A DNA stretch of 64,000 bases from Sphingopyxis sp. OAS728. Lineage in GTDB: Bacteria > Pseudomonadota > Alphaproteobacteria > Sphingomonadales > Sphingomonadaceae. Position 1 is the first letter of the stretch. Each line of letters starts with the position of its first letter. Positions 45,437 to 53,747 of this stretch are shown one piece after another. Both the position numbers and the translations under genes were made by a program. The stretch is from NCBI RefSeq assembly GCF_014873485.1, contig NZ_JADBDT010000001.1, forward strand, positions 3,962,501 to 4,026,500, written 5' to 3'. The notes below the pieces were generated by a model that did no database searches, was not told the origin of the DNA, and worked only from the letters and a program-made list of their open reading frames with translations.

Positions 45437-46045
45437 ATGGGCTTTCTGCGCACCCTTATCTTGCTGGCCTTGGCGGTGATCAGTGTGATCGCCAGCCAGC
45501 ATGCGCACGCGCAGGTCACCGCCTATGCGGTCGGGCAGGGCGCGGTGAATAGCGTCGAGGTCGGCGTTGAAGTCCGCGCGTCGGTGCTCGGGCGCTGCGG
45601 TTTTGCGACCGGCGGCGCCCCCACCGGCGCCATCGACCAGGCCGATTTCGACAAGACGGGTTTTACGAAGGATTTCGCGATCCAGCTCAACTGCACCGGT
45701 GCTTCGCGGATTGCGGTGTCGTCGGCGAACGGTGGCATGGCCAACGCGGCGACCGGCGGCACCGGCTACCAGACCAAGGCCCCTTATAATGTCGCGCTCT
45801 ATATGGCGGCCGACAATGGCACCAACGCATCGGCCAGTTGCGCCGCCGCGACGCTCGCCGCGGGTGGCAGCTGCACCTTTGCGGGTACGGCAGGCGCCGC
45901 CACCGGGCTTCGCCTCGCCGGCGCCTCGACCAAGGCCAACGGATCCTATCTCCGCGTCAGCGCCCCCGCATATGCCGGAACCGATACGCTCGCCGCGGGT
46001 CGCTACACCGATACCCTCTCGATCACCGTCAGTGTCAGTCCTTAA
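45437..46045 (+). CDS. Spore coat U (SCPU) domain pilus subunit
   Basis: A 202-residue exported subunit-like protein. The signal peptide is MGFLRTLILLALAVISVIASQHAHAQ. The mature part has the SCPU pattern: an early cysteine strand VRASVLGRCGF, FAIQLNCTGASRIAV, and the C-terminal donor-strand-like end YTDTLSITVSVSP. Such domains form the pilins of archaic (Csu-type) chaperone-usher pili. It is the first gene after the phosphorelay. Which position it holds in the fibre cannot be read off; the protein at 47645 looks more like the major subunit. Confidence 0.82.
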   Translation: MGFLRTLILLALAVISVIASQHAHAQVTAYAVGQGAVNSVEVGVEVRASVLGRCGFATGGAPTGAIDQADFDKTGFTKDFAIQLNCTGASRIAVSSANGGMANAATGGTGYQTKAPYNVALYMAADNGTNASASCAAATLAAGGSCTFAGTAGAATGLRLAGASTKANGSYLRVSAPAYAGTDTLAAGRYTDTLSITVSVSP

Positions 46046-46107
46046 CGTCATGTTGAACAATTCGAATCCGCGCTTATTAACTATCGGATCCTATTTCGGG
46101 GTCCGAT

Positions 46108-46464
46108 ATGATGGCACCTGCGATATTGATTTCGAACCGGATCGCCCGCGCGGCGATCGTCCTGGCCGGCATGGGATGCGCGTCGCCGGCGATGGCGGAC
46201 GAGGTGAACCAGATCGCCATTTATGGCGAAGTGGCGCCGCGTTGCTGGGTTGCTCAACCGATGAAGATCACCGCGCCGAATGCAGCGGTGCAGGCGACTC
46301 CCGCCCGCGCGATCTGCAATCAGGCGCGGCCGGTTCTGGCATCGGAAGTGCGGATGATCGATTCGGAGGGCATGTTGATGAAGCGCGTACCCGCCGCCGC
46401 CGATCGCGCAACGCCACTCTCCACTCGCACTGCGCTAGAGATCGTCGTAACCCCTCAGCTATGA
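46108..46464 (+). CDS. Small secreted protein in the pilus operon
   Basis: A 118-residue protein with a signal segment ending ASPAMA. The mature part has a strand-like region QIAIYGEVAPRCWV with a cysteine and a second cysteine in RAICNQARP, reminiscent of the first half of an SCPU subunit, but it is too short for a full domain. It could be a minor subunit, a capping protein or a degenerate pilin. The stop overlaps the start of the next gene as ATGA, so it belongs to the operon. Confidence 0.65.
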   Translation: MMAPAILISNRIARAAIVLAGMGCASPAMADEVNQIAIYGEVAPRCWVAQPMKITAPNAAVQATPARAICNQARPVLASEVRMIDSEGMLMKRVPAAADRATPLSTRTALEIVVTPQL

Positions 46465-47498
46465 GGGTTTGGACGGCCGGTTTATCAGCGCTGGGATTGG
46501 CATGCGGACTCGGGGTCGCGCAGCCCGCAGCCGCCCAATCGCAAATATCCTCGGTTTGCGGCGTGACCGGCGCCGCCACCGCGCCCGCCAGCATCACCTA
46601 TGATCCCTTTTCGCCCGGCGGTCTGTCCGAAGCGACGGTGCCGCTGATCTTGCGGCGCAACCGCGGCCTGATCCTGGGCCGCACGCGCGAGGTCAGCCTG
46701 GTGATCGTCTCGCCGTCGGGATCGCCCGCGCTCGACGTCACCTATAACGGCTATCGTGTCATCTATCCCGAAGGTTCGACCGCGGGCCGCCCGCGTTCGC
46801 TCAATTCGAAGGACAATGGCGCGGGCGCGGCGGGCGAGATCCGCTATGATTTTGGCAGTTTGCTCCAGGCGGACACGTCGACGCCGCTCAACCTGCGCGT
46901 CACCGTGCCGCCGGGCACCGACCTGTCGGCGGGCGAACCGATCATCCTCGACCTCCTCTATATCTGCTCGGGCGAGAATGGCATGGCGAGCGTGTCGGTC
47001 CCAACGCGCGATACCGGATCGATCCGCATCAACGTCAACACGGTGAGCGCGCTTCAGGCCTATTATGCAGGTTCGCCACTCGATTTCGGCGAGATCGGCG
47101 AGGCGACGACTGCGGCGGTGCTTGCGGCGCCCGATCGCTATACAACCTCGGCATCGAACTCGCTTCGTGTGCGCAGTTCGGGACCGTTCGAGGTCAGGAT
47201 GCGCTCGCAGAACGACTTCAAGCTGACCTATCCTGGCGGCAACCTGTCCAACACGGCGCAGACGATCCGTTACAGCGCGCGCTTCCTGGGACAGGAGATC
47301 ACGTCGAACAGCGGCTTCGGTACGCGGACCTGCGCGCGCGCGGGCATGGACGGAAGCGCCGGGGTGCTGCCGCTGCGCACGACGCTGAAGGAAGGCGGCT
47401 CGGCGAAGACGCCGGCGACCAATTATAGCGACATCATCAGCATCACCTTTACGCCGATCGTCACCGCGAGTTCGGCGACCAGCTGCGCGGGCCTCTGA
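46461..47498 (+). CDS. Two-domain SCPU-like protein, candidate pilus tip adhesin
   Basis: A 345-residue exported protein (signal ending AQPAAAQ). It has an N-terminal domain of about 170 residues with cysteines in SSVCGVTG and YICSGENG. A second SCPU-like domain starts near residue 190 (INVNTVSALQAYYAGSPLDFG) and ends DIISITFTPIV. A two-domain subunit is the usual form of the tip adhesin in Csu-type pili. Translation is coupled to the small gene upstream by an ATGA overlap. Confidence 0.78.
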   Translation: MRVWTAGLSALGLACGLGVAQPAAAQSQISSVCGVTGAATAPASITYDPFSPGGLSEATVPLILRRNRGLILGRTREVSLVIVSPSGSPALDVTYNGYRVIYPEGSTAGRPRSLNSKDNGAGAAGEIRYDFGSLLQADTSTPLNLRVTVPPGTDLSAGEPIILDLLYICSGENGMASVSVPTRDTGSIRINVNTVSALQAYYAGSPLDFGEIGEATTAAVLAAPDRYTTSASNSLRVRSSGPFEVRMRSQNDFKLTYPGGNLSNTAQTIRYSARFLGQEITSNSGFGTRTCARAGMDGSAGVLPLRTTLKEGGSAKTPATNYSDIISITFTPIVTASSATSCAGL

Positions 47499-47644
47499 CC
47501 GCCCCTATATCGTCGGGTATAGGAAATGATTCCCGAAGTTAGCTTCGTTTTTGCCAGACGCTAAATATTGCCGGCAATCGATCCGGCCTATCTCCAACTC
47601 GTCAGGGCGATGAGCCCTCCCGGATTTTCGATTGGAGATATGAA

Positions 47645-48205
47645 ATGAAAAAGCTTGTTCTCTCGGCCCTCATCATCGGTTCGACCTTCGCTGCTGCTCC
47701 CGCTTTTGCCCAGTCGGCCGCTGGTTCGGTCGATGTGACCGGCACCGTCGCCGCCCGCTGCTCGGCCGTCACCGCGATCACCGGCAGCATCACGCTCGGC
47801 GAACTTGCCAAGGCGGACGGCACCGTCGACGCCAGCTTCGCCGGCAACACCGGTGGCCTCAGCCGCAACTTCACCGTGAAGTGCAACGGTTCGAACCCGA
47901 AGATTTCGGTTGAAGCAAAGCCGCTGGTGAACGCCGCCGCGACCAACTCACCGAATGGCTACACCAACACCGTCCACTACACCGCGACGCTGGTTGCGAC
48001 GGGTGCGAAGGGTGGCACCACGCCGGTTGCCGACCAGTCGCTGAGCACCGGTGCGACCACCGCGCAGGTCGGCGACCGCCTGGCCGCGACCGCGAACAAC
48101 ATCACGCTGACCGTGGGCAGCGGCCTGACCTCTGATTCGACGGCGATCCTCGACGCCGGCACCTATGCCGGCAAGGTCGAAATCACGATCGCACCGACCG
48201 CCTGA
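47645..48205 (+). CDS. SCPU-domain major pilin candidate
   Basis: A 186-residue exported protein, signal MKKLVLSALIIGSTFAAAPAFAQ. The mature protein has GTVAARCSAVTAITGSITLGEL, NFTVKCNGSNPKISV and the C-terminal GTYAGKVEITIAPTA. Features that suggest a major subunit are a strong signal peptide, Ala/Thr/Gly-rich composition, a separate 146-base upstream gap and a stable hairpin right after the gene. It sits just before the chaperone and usher genes. The gap contains GGAGAT at proper spacing before the ATG. Confidence 0.85.
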   Translation: MKKLVLSALIIGSTFAAAPAFAQSAAGSVDVTGTVAARCSAVTAITGSITLGELAKADGTVDASFAGNTGGLSRNFTVKCNGSNPKISVEAKPLVNAAATNSPNGYTNTVHYTATLVATGAKGGTTPVADQSLSTGATTAQVGDRLAATANNITLTVGSGLTSDSTAILDAGTYAGKVEITIAPTA

Positions 48206-48221
48206 CACCTGGGGGGGTGTT

Positions 48222-48252
48222 CCCGGCAGGCCTAGTCCACAGGCCTGCCGGG
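48222..48252. terminator. Perfect 12-bp hairpin after the major pilin gene
   Basis: CCCGGCAGGCCT and AGGCCTGCCGGG form a perfect stem with loop AGTCCAC, 16 bases after the pilin stop. There is no T-run after it. It probably limits read-through into the chaperone-usher genes or protects the pilin mRNA 3' end, which would give more pilin than assembly proteins. Confidence 0.7.
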
Positions 48253-48275
48253 ATTAACCTTTGAAGGATATGGTC

Positions 48276-48443
48276 ATGCGCAATCCCAAAGCCCTTGCGG
48301 CCGAACTCCGCCTTCGCGCGCTTGATGCCGAACCGCAGGAGCAGGCCGAACTGCTTTTTCTGGCAGCCGAATATGAAAATCTGGCCGATACGCCGGCATT
48401 CGGCGGCAGGCCCGACTGGTTGGGAGTTCCCCTTCCCAACTGA
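48276..48443 (+). CDS. Small cytoplasmic protein of unknown function
   Basis: A 55-residue protein with no signal peptide: a charged, helical first part (MRNPKALAAELRLRALDA, then EQAELLFLAAEYENLAD) and a short tail GGRPDWLGVPLPN. I do not recognise a family. GAAGGA lies seven bases before the ATG at 48276, which is better spaced than for the ATG at 48270. It is between the major pilin and chaperone genes on the same strand. Size and composition allow a regulator or a small accessory factor; nothing more can be said. Confidence 0.6.
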   Translation: MRNPKALAAELRLRALDAEPQEQAELLFLAAEYENLADTPAFGGRPDWLGVPLPN

Positions 48444-48475
48444 AGGCGACCGGCGAGCGACCGCCGGTCGCCTTT

Positions 48476-49330
48476 ATGGATAACGTCATGATTACTAAAT
48501 TTCTTTCTTGGCGGAATACGGCCTTCGGTCCATCGTCCCGACTGCGGGTGGGGCAACGGGTGAGGAGTAGATCATTGCAGTTGCTCAGGAGTTTTGGCGG
48601 CGCGGTCGTCGCCGTGGCGATCGCTGCCGCCGTGTCGGTGGCCGCTTATGCGATGGTCGTCCAGCCGGTGGTCATCGACCTCACGACCTCGGGCCGCGCG
48701 ATGAGCCAGGTGATCACGGTCGAAAACACGTTCGACAAGCCGCTGCCGGTGGAAATGCGCATCGAAGGGCTCGACCTCACGGCCGATGGCGTGAATGCGA
48801 CCGGCAAGGATCCGGGCGACCTCTCGGTCTTTCCGCCGCAGGCGCTGATCCAGCCCGGCCAGCGTCAGAGCTTTCGTGTCCAATATGTCGGCGAACCCGC
48901 GCTCGCGCGCAGCAAGCATTATTTCGTCACTGCGGCACAGCTGCCGGTGCAGACGAACGATACGCAATCGAACGTCCAACTGCTCTATAATTTCCAGGTT
49001 CTCGTCAGCGTGTCGCCCGACGGCACGAAACCGGCGCTGTCGATCGCCTCGGCCGAGATCGGCAAGGATGCCGAGGGTAATCCGGCACCCGTGATTGCGG
49101 TCGCCAATGCCTCGGCGGCGCACGGCTATGTGTCGCGCGGCCGCGTCCGCGTCATCCAGTTCGCCCCCGACGGCAAGGAAGTCTTCCGTAAGGAAATCTC
49201 GGGCCCCGAGCTGCAGCAGACGCTCGGCTACGGCTTGATCGGCGGGGGTCAGACGCGCCGGATGACCTTGCCCATTCGCCTTCCGCAGCCCGGCGGGCGG
49301 ATCGAGGCGCAGTTCACGCCCGACAATTGA
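48476..49330 (+). CDS. Pilus periplasmic chaperone (PapD-like)
   Basis: A 284-residue chaperone for pilin folding and delivery. After a basic N-terminus there is a hydrophobic signal segment (AVVAVAIAAAVSVAAYAM). The two Ig-like domains follow, with VVIDLTTSGRAMSQVITVEN, the conserved FPPQALIQPGQRQSFRVQYVG and a C-terminal domain ending RIEAQFTPDN. The N-terminal 30 residues before the signal are unusually long; the ATG at 48488 or a later start is possible, and no ribosome-binding site settles it. The stop lies 17 bases before the usher ATG. Confidence 0.85.
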   Translation: MDNVMITKFLSWRNTAFGPSSRLRVGQRVRSRSLQLLRSFGGAVVAVAIAAAVSVAAYAMVVQPVVIDLTTSGRAMSQVITVENTFDKPLPVEMRIEGLDLTADGVNATGKDPGDLSVFPPQALIQPGQRQSFRVQYVGEPALARSKHYFVTAAQLPVQTNDTQSNVQLLYNFQVLVSVSPDGTKPALSIASAEIGKDAEGNPAPVIAVANASAAHGYVSRGRVRVIQFAPDGKEVFRKEISGPELQQTLGYGLIGGGQTRRMTLPIRLPQPGGRIEAQFTPDN

Positions 49331-49347
49331 AGGTTCCGGCGGTTCGC

Positions 49348-51825
49348 ATGAACCCTCTTTTCATCGCAGGATTTTTGCTCGCCGTCTCGGCGATGCCGGT
49401 CGCTGGCCATGCGCAGGCTCCGGTGGATGCCGGCACGCGCGTGGTCATCGATCCGGGCGCCGACGGCGCGGCGATCAACCCGACGGGGCGCGCGGTCGTG
49501 CTGACCGCGCCGTTGTTCGACGGACAGGCCTATCTTGGCGACACGACGCTGACGCTCGAACCCGGCGGACAGGGGAGCTTTTCGGCCGAGCGCCTGCTCG
49601 TGCTGCTCGCGCCGCGGCTGGCGCCGCCGCTCATCGAGCGCCTGCGCGCGCGTTTGGCCGAACGCGGGACGATCGGGCGCGCCGACCTCGAAGGCGTCGG
49701 CGTCGGCATTCGTTATGATCCGCTCACACTGCAACTGGTCATGGATATCGCCCCCGCGAGCCGCGCCACCCGTTCGGTCACGCTCGGCGAAGAAGCCGCG
49801 CGCGGCGCGGTCAATTATATCGCACCCGCCGATTTCAGCGCCTATCTCAACATCCGCGGATCGATGGACTGGGTGCAGCAGGGCAGCGACAAAGGACTCG
49901 CGGCGCCGATCACCTTTCTCGACGGCGCGGTGCGCACGGGCGGGGTGGTGCTCGAAAGCGAAGCGAACTGGCAGGCGGGCGCGCGCGGCGCCGATTTTCA
50001 GCGTCGCGGCACGCGCTTCATCTACGACGACCGGGACAATCTCGTCCGCTGGGCCGGCGGCGATTTGCAGACGCTCGCGCGCGGGTTCCAGGCGGCGCCC
50101 GAGATCAGCGGCCTGTCGATCTCGCGCTTCTATTCGCTGCTCGACCCGCAGCGGATCATCCGTCCGCGTGGCAACCGCAGCTTCCGCATCGAGCGGCGCT
50201 CGGTTGTCGAGGTGCGCGTCAACGGCCAGCTGGTACGACGGCTCGAACTCGACCCCGGCACCTTCGACCTCAAGGATTTCCCTTTCACGCAGGGTTCGAA
50301 CGATGTCCGGCTGACGATCACCGACGATGCCGGACGCACCGAATCGTTCAACTTCGACATCTTCCTCGATCAGGCGCAGCTTGCCGAAGGGCTCAGCGAG
50401 TTCGGCCTTTACGCCGGCGTGCTTGCGCCGCTCGGTCGGCGCGGCCCGGTATACAGCAATGATATGGCGTTCAGCGGCTTCTATCGCCGCGGGATCAGCG
50501 ACCAGCTGACCGTCGGCGCCAATGCACAGGCCGACCCCAATGGCTGGATGGGCGGGGTCGAGACCGTGGTCGCGACGCCGATCGGCTCGTTCGGCGGCTT
50601 CGCCTCGGCTTCGCACGTCGACGGGGTGGGGAAGGGCTGGGCGTCGATCCTGACCTTTCAGCGCACGATCACGCGGCGCAGCGGCGGCGCCGACGCGCTG
50701 TCGCTGTCGTTCGAGACGCGCAGCCGCAACTTCGCGCCGATCGGCGTTGGCCTGCCGTCGAACCCGTACCGCTATGTCGCGGGCGCCAGCTATAATGGCG
50801 CGATCAACGACGCGCTCTATGCCGGGCTCGACGCGCGCTATTCGCGTGGCCGCGCCGACGAGCCCAATGTCGCGAGCCTGCGCGCGACCGGCGGCTGGCG
50901 CATCTCGCCGCAGCTGAACCTGACCGGCGACGTCAGTTACGAACGCGCCGGCCGGCAGGACCGCGTCGGTGTCTTCGTCTCGCTCGTCTTCCGCCTCGAC
51001 CGCGCGTCGAGCCTGCGCTCGGACTATGACAGCCGGAACAACCGCAAGCGGTTGACGTACCAGACCTATCGTGGCTCGGGCACGGGCGCATATAATTTCA
51101 GCGCCGATGTCGAACATAGCGACCTTGGCGTCGCGACGACCGCGAACGGCATCTATTACAGCAACCGCACCGAACTCGGTTTCAGCCATTTCGGTACCTT
51201 CGACCGCGATCTCGGCGGATCGACGGGGCAGCGCAGCTCTTTGCGCTTCGGCACCTCGCTCGCGGTCGCCGATGGCAGTTTCACGATCGGACGGCCGATC
51301 CAGGACAGTTTCGCGATCGTCCGCGCGCACCCCTCGCTGAAGGGGACCGACCTCTTCGTCGACGCCAACGGCCGCTTCTCGACCGCGAACAGCGGCGCGA
51401 TGGGGACCGCGCTGCAACCGAGCCTCAGCAGCTACAGCGAGCGCAATCTGCTGGTCACCGCGCCCGACGCGCCGATCGGCACCGACCTAGGTGAGGGATC
51501 GTTCCGCCTGCTGCCCGCATATCGCAGCGGATATAAGCTAACGGTAGGATCGGATTATATGGTGAGCGTCGTCGGACGCCTGCTCGGCACCAATGGCGAG
51601 CCGATCACGCTAATCGCGGGAACCGCGGTGGAGGAAGCGCATCCCGAACGCGAGCCGGTGCCGCTGTTCACCAATGCCGCAGGCCGGTTCGGCGCGACCG
51701 GGCTGGCGCCTGGCCGTTGGCGTATCACTTTAAGCGATGCCGACCGGACCCGGTTCGATCTCGTCATCCCCGACAGTGCCAATCGGACGATAGCGGCGGG
51801 CGATCTTGTCCCCGCGATGCCGTAG
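49348..51825 (+). CDS. Fimbrial outer-membrane usher
   Basis: An 825-residue outer-membrane protein that assembles and exports the pilus. The signal peptide is MNPLFIAGFLLAVSAMPVAGHAQ. An N-terminal domain is followed by a 24-strand-type barrel with a plug; SRFYSLLDPQRIIRPRGNRSF, VEVRVNGQLVRRLELDPGTFDLKDFPF and GSNDVRLTITDDAGR are typical usher segments. FAPIGVGLPSNPYRYVAGASY and GASYNGAIND mark the barrel end, and a C-terminal domain ends GDLVPAMP. The ATG at 49348 is preferred to a TTG at 49327. It is the last gene of the pilus operon. Confidence 0.9.
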   Translation: MNPLFIAGFLLAVSAMPVAGHAQAPVDAGTRVVIDPGADGAAINPTGRAVVLTAPLFDGQAYLGDTTLTLEPGGQGSFSAERLLVLLAPRLAPPLIERLRARLAERGTIGRADLEGVGVGIRYDPLTLQLVMDIAPASRATRSVTLGEEAARGAVNYIAPADFSAYLNIRGSMDWVQQGSDKGLAAPITFLDGAVRTGGVVLESEANWQAGARGADFQRRGTRFIYDDRDNLVRWAGGDLQTLARGFQAAPEISGLSISRFYSLLDPQRIIRPRGNRSFRIERRSVVEVRVNGQLVRRLELDPGTFDLKDFPFTQGSNDVRLTITDDAGRTESFNFDIFLDQAQLAEGLSEFGLYAGVLAPLGRRGPVYSNDMAFSGFYRRGISDQLTVGANAQADPNGWMGGVETVVATPIGSFGGFASASHVDGVGKGWASILTFQRTITRRSGGADALSLSFETRSRNFAPIGVGLPSNPYRYVAGASYNGAINDALYAGLDARYSRGRADEPNVASLRATGGWRISPQLNLTGDVSYERAGRQDRVGVFVSLVFRLDRASSLRSDYDSRNNRKRLTYQTYRGSGTGAYNFSADVEHSDLGVATTANGIYYSNRTELGFSHFGTFDRDLGGSTGQRSSLRFGTSLAVADGSFTIGRPIQDSFAIVRAHPSLKGTDLFVDANGRFSTANSGAMGTALQPSLSSYSERNLLVTAPDAPIGTDLGEGSFRLLPAYRSGYKLTVGSDYMVSVVGRLLGTNGEPITLIAGTAVEEAHPEREPVPLFTNAAGRFGATGLAPGRWRITLSDADRTRFDLVIPDSANRTIAAGDLVPAMP

Positions 51826-51965
51826 CGGCGCTGCTTTCTTGCGGCCGCTTGTAAATGCTGCCTGACTGCTACCGGCGAAATACTGCGATTGGCGCTTCCG
51901 AATGGCGGTTAAGGCTGAAAGAGGCGGGCGAGAGCTTCGCGCGACCGTGAAATTCGCCTAATTTA

Positions 51966-53552
51966 CTATTCCCACTCGATCGTCCCCGGCGGCTTCGATG
52001 TATAGTCGTACACCACGCGGTTGATGCCCTGCACCTCGTTGATGATGCGTGTCGCGCAGCGGCTGAGGAAGCTGGCGTCGAAGGGGTAGATGTCCGCGGT
52101 CATGCCGTCGGTCGAGGTCACCGCGCGGAGTGCGCAGACATGGTCGTAGGTGCGGCCGTCGCCCATCACGCCGACGGTCTTGACGGGGAGCAGCACCGCG
52201 AACGCCTGCCAAATCGCGTCGTAGAGACCGGCGTTGCGGATCTCTTCGAGATAGACGGCGTCGGCCTTGCGCAGGATGTCGCAGCGGTCCTTGCTGACTT
52301 CGCCCGGGATGCGGATCGCGAGGCCGGGTCCGGGGAAGGGGTGGCGGCCGACGAAAATGTCGGGGAGGCCGAGTTCCTTGCCGAGCAGGCGGACTTCGTC
52401 CTTGAACAACTCGCGCAGCGGCTCGACGAGCTTCATGTTCATGCGTTCGGGTAGGCCGCCGACATTGTGGTGGCTCTTGATCGTGACGCTCGGTCCGCCG
52501 GTAAACGACACAGATTCGATGACGTCGGGATAGAGCGTGCCTTGCGCGAGGAAATCGGCGCCGCCGATCTTCTTCGCTTCTTCCTCGAACACATTGATGA
52601 ATTCGGCGCCGATGAACTTGCGCTTCTTCTCGGGGTCGGTGACGCCCGCGAGGCCTGCCATGAAGCGTTCCTCGGCGTCGACGACGACGAGCGGGATATT
52701 ATAATGGTCGCGGAACAGGCGTTCGACCTGCTCGCGCTCGTTCATGCGAAGCAGGCCATGATCGACGAAGACGCAGGTGAGTTGCTCACCGATCGCTTCG
52801 TGGATCAGCACTGCGGCGACCGCGCTGTCGACGCCGCCTGACAGGCCGCACAGCACGCGCTGGTCGCCGACCTGTTCGCGGATCTCGGCGATCTTCGTGG
52901 CGCGGAATTCGGCCATCGTCCATTCGCCGCTGCAGCCGCAGACGTGGCGGACGAAATTGGCGATCAGCTTCGCGCCGTCGGGGGTGTGCACGACCTCGGG
53001 GTGGAACTGCGTGCCGTAATAGCGACGCTCGTCGTCGGCGATCAGCGCGAAGGGCGCGCCGTCGCTGACCGCGACGATGCGGAAGCCGGGGGCGAATTGC
53101 GTGACGCGGTCGCCATGGCTCATCCACACCTGATGGCGCTCGCCGACTTCCCACAGCCCGTCGAACAGCACGCAGGGTTCGGTGACGGTCAGGAAAGCGC
53201 GGCCGAATTCGCCGTCGCGTTCGCCGTCGGCGCCGCCGGGCTCGACCTGTCCGCCGAGCTGCTGGCTCATCACCTGCTGGCCGTAACAAATGCCGAGGAT
53301 GGGAAGGCCGCTGTCGAAGACGGATTGCGGCGCGCGGGGGCTGCCGTTGGCAGGGACCGAAGCGGGCGAACCCGACAGGATCACGCCCTTCGGCTTCATC
53401 CGTTCGAGCGCGGCTTCGGCCGCGTTGAACGGGACGATCTCGCTATAGACGCCAGCCTCGCGGACGCGGCGGGCGATGAGTTGGGTCACCTGGCTGCCGA
53501 AATCGACGATCAGGATGGATTCAGGGGCGGAGGAGGAGTCGGGAGTCGGCAT
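51966..53552 (-). CDS. guaA: GMP synthase (glutamine-hydrolysing)
   Basis: Converts XMP to GMP using glutamine and ATP. The 528-residue protein has the N-terminal glutamine amidotransferase domain with Cys in [11 protein letters not shown] and His-x-Glu in [11 protein letters not shown]. The ATP-pyrophosphatase P-loop is [14 protein letters not shown], and the C-terminal dimerisation domain ends [10 protein letters not shown]. The start at 53552 gives [21 protein letters not shown]; upstream codons to 53735 are open but unlike the family. It is divergent from the TonB-receptor-like gene at 53748. The 140 bases between it and the usher gene hold nothing recognisable. Confidence 0.97.
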   Translation of the reverse strand: MPTPDSSSAPESILIVDFGSQVTQLIARRVREAGVYSEIVPFNAAEAALERMKPKGVILSGSPASVPANGSPRAPQSVFDSGLPILGICYGQQVMSQQLGGQVEPGGADGERDGEFGRAFLTVTEPCVLFDGLWEVGERHQVWMSHGDRVTQFAPGFRIVAVSDGAPFALIADDERRYYGTQFHPEVVHTPDGAKLIANFVRHVCGCSGEWTMAEFRATKIAEIREQVGDQRVLCGLSGGVDSAVAAVLIHEAIGEQLTCVFVDHGLLRMNEREQVERLFRDHYNIPLVVVDAEERFMAGLAGVTDPEKKRKFIGAEFINVFEEEAKKIGGADFLAQGTLYPDVIESVSFTGGPSVTIKSHHNVGGLPERMNMKLVEPLRELFKDEVRLLGKELGLPDIFVGRHPFPGPGLAIRIPGEVSKDRCDILRKADAVYLEEIRNAGLYDAIWQAFAVLLPVKTVGVMGDGRTYDHVCALRAVTSTDGMTADIYPFDASFLSRCATRIINEVQGINRVVYDYTSKPPGTIEWE

Positions 53553-53747
53553 GGGTGGCCGATAAGGGCGAAGGCCCATGCTGTCCAGCGGTCGATATGG
53601 CCCGCCCGTCGAACAAGCGTGGTCCCGACACATTGTTGCGACAATTGCGACATAACTGAACGCCAGACAAAGCGCGGCGTCAGGAGGCGTTAAGCGCTGC
53701 AGTGCCAAGAAAAAAACAAGATAGAAAAGAAACAAAGGTTCTCCCCA

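Noticed and set aside
49249..51417. 722-codon open frame antisense to the usher gene
   Set aside because: The composition is typical of an antisense shadow, and the usher frame has clear family motifs.
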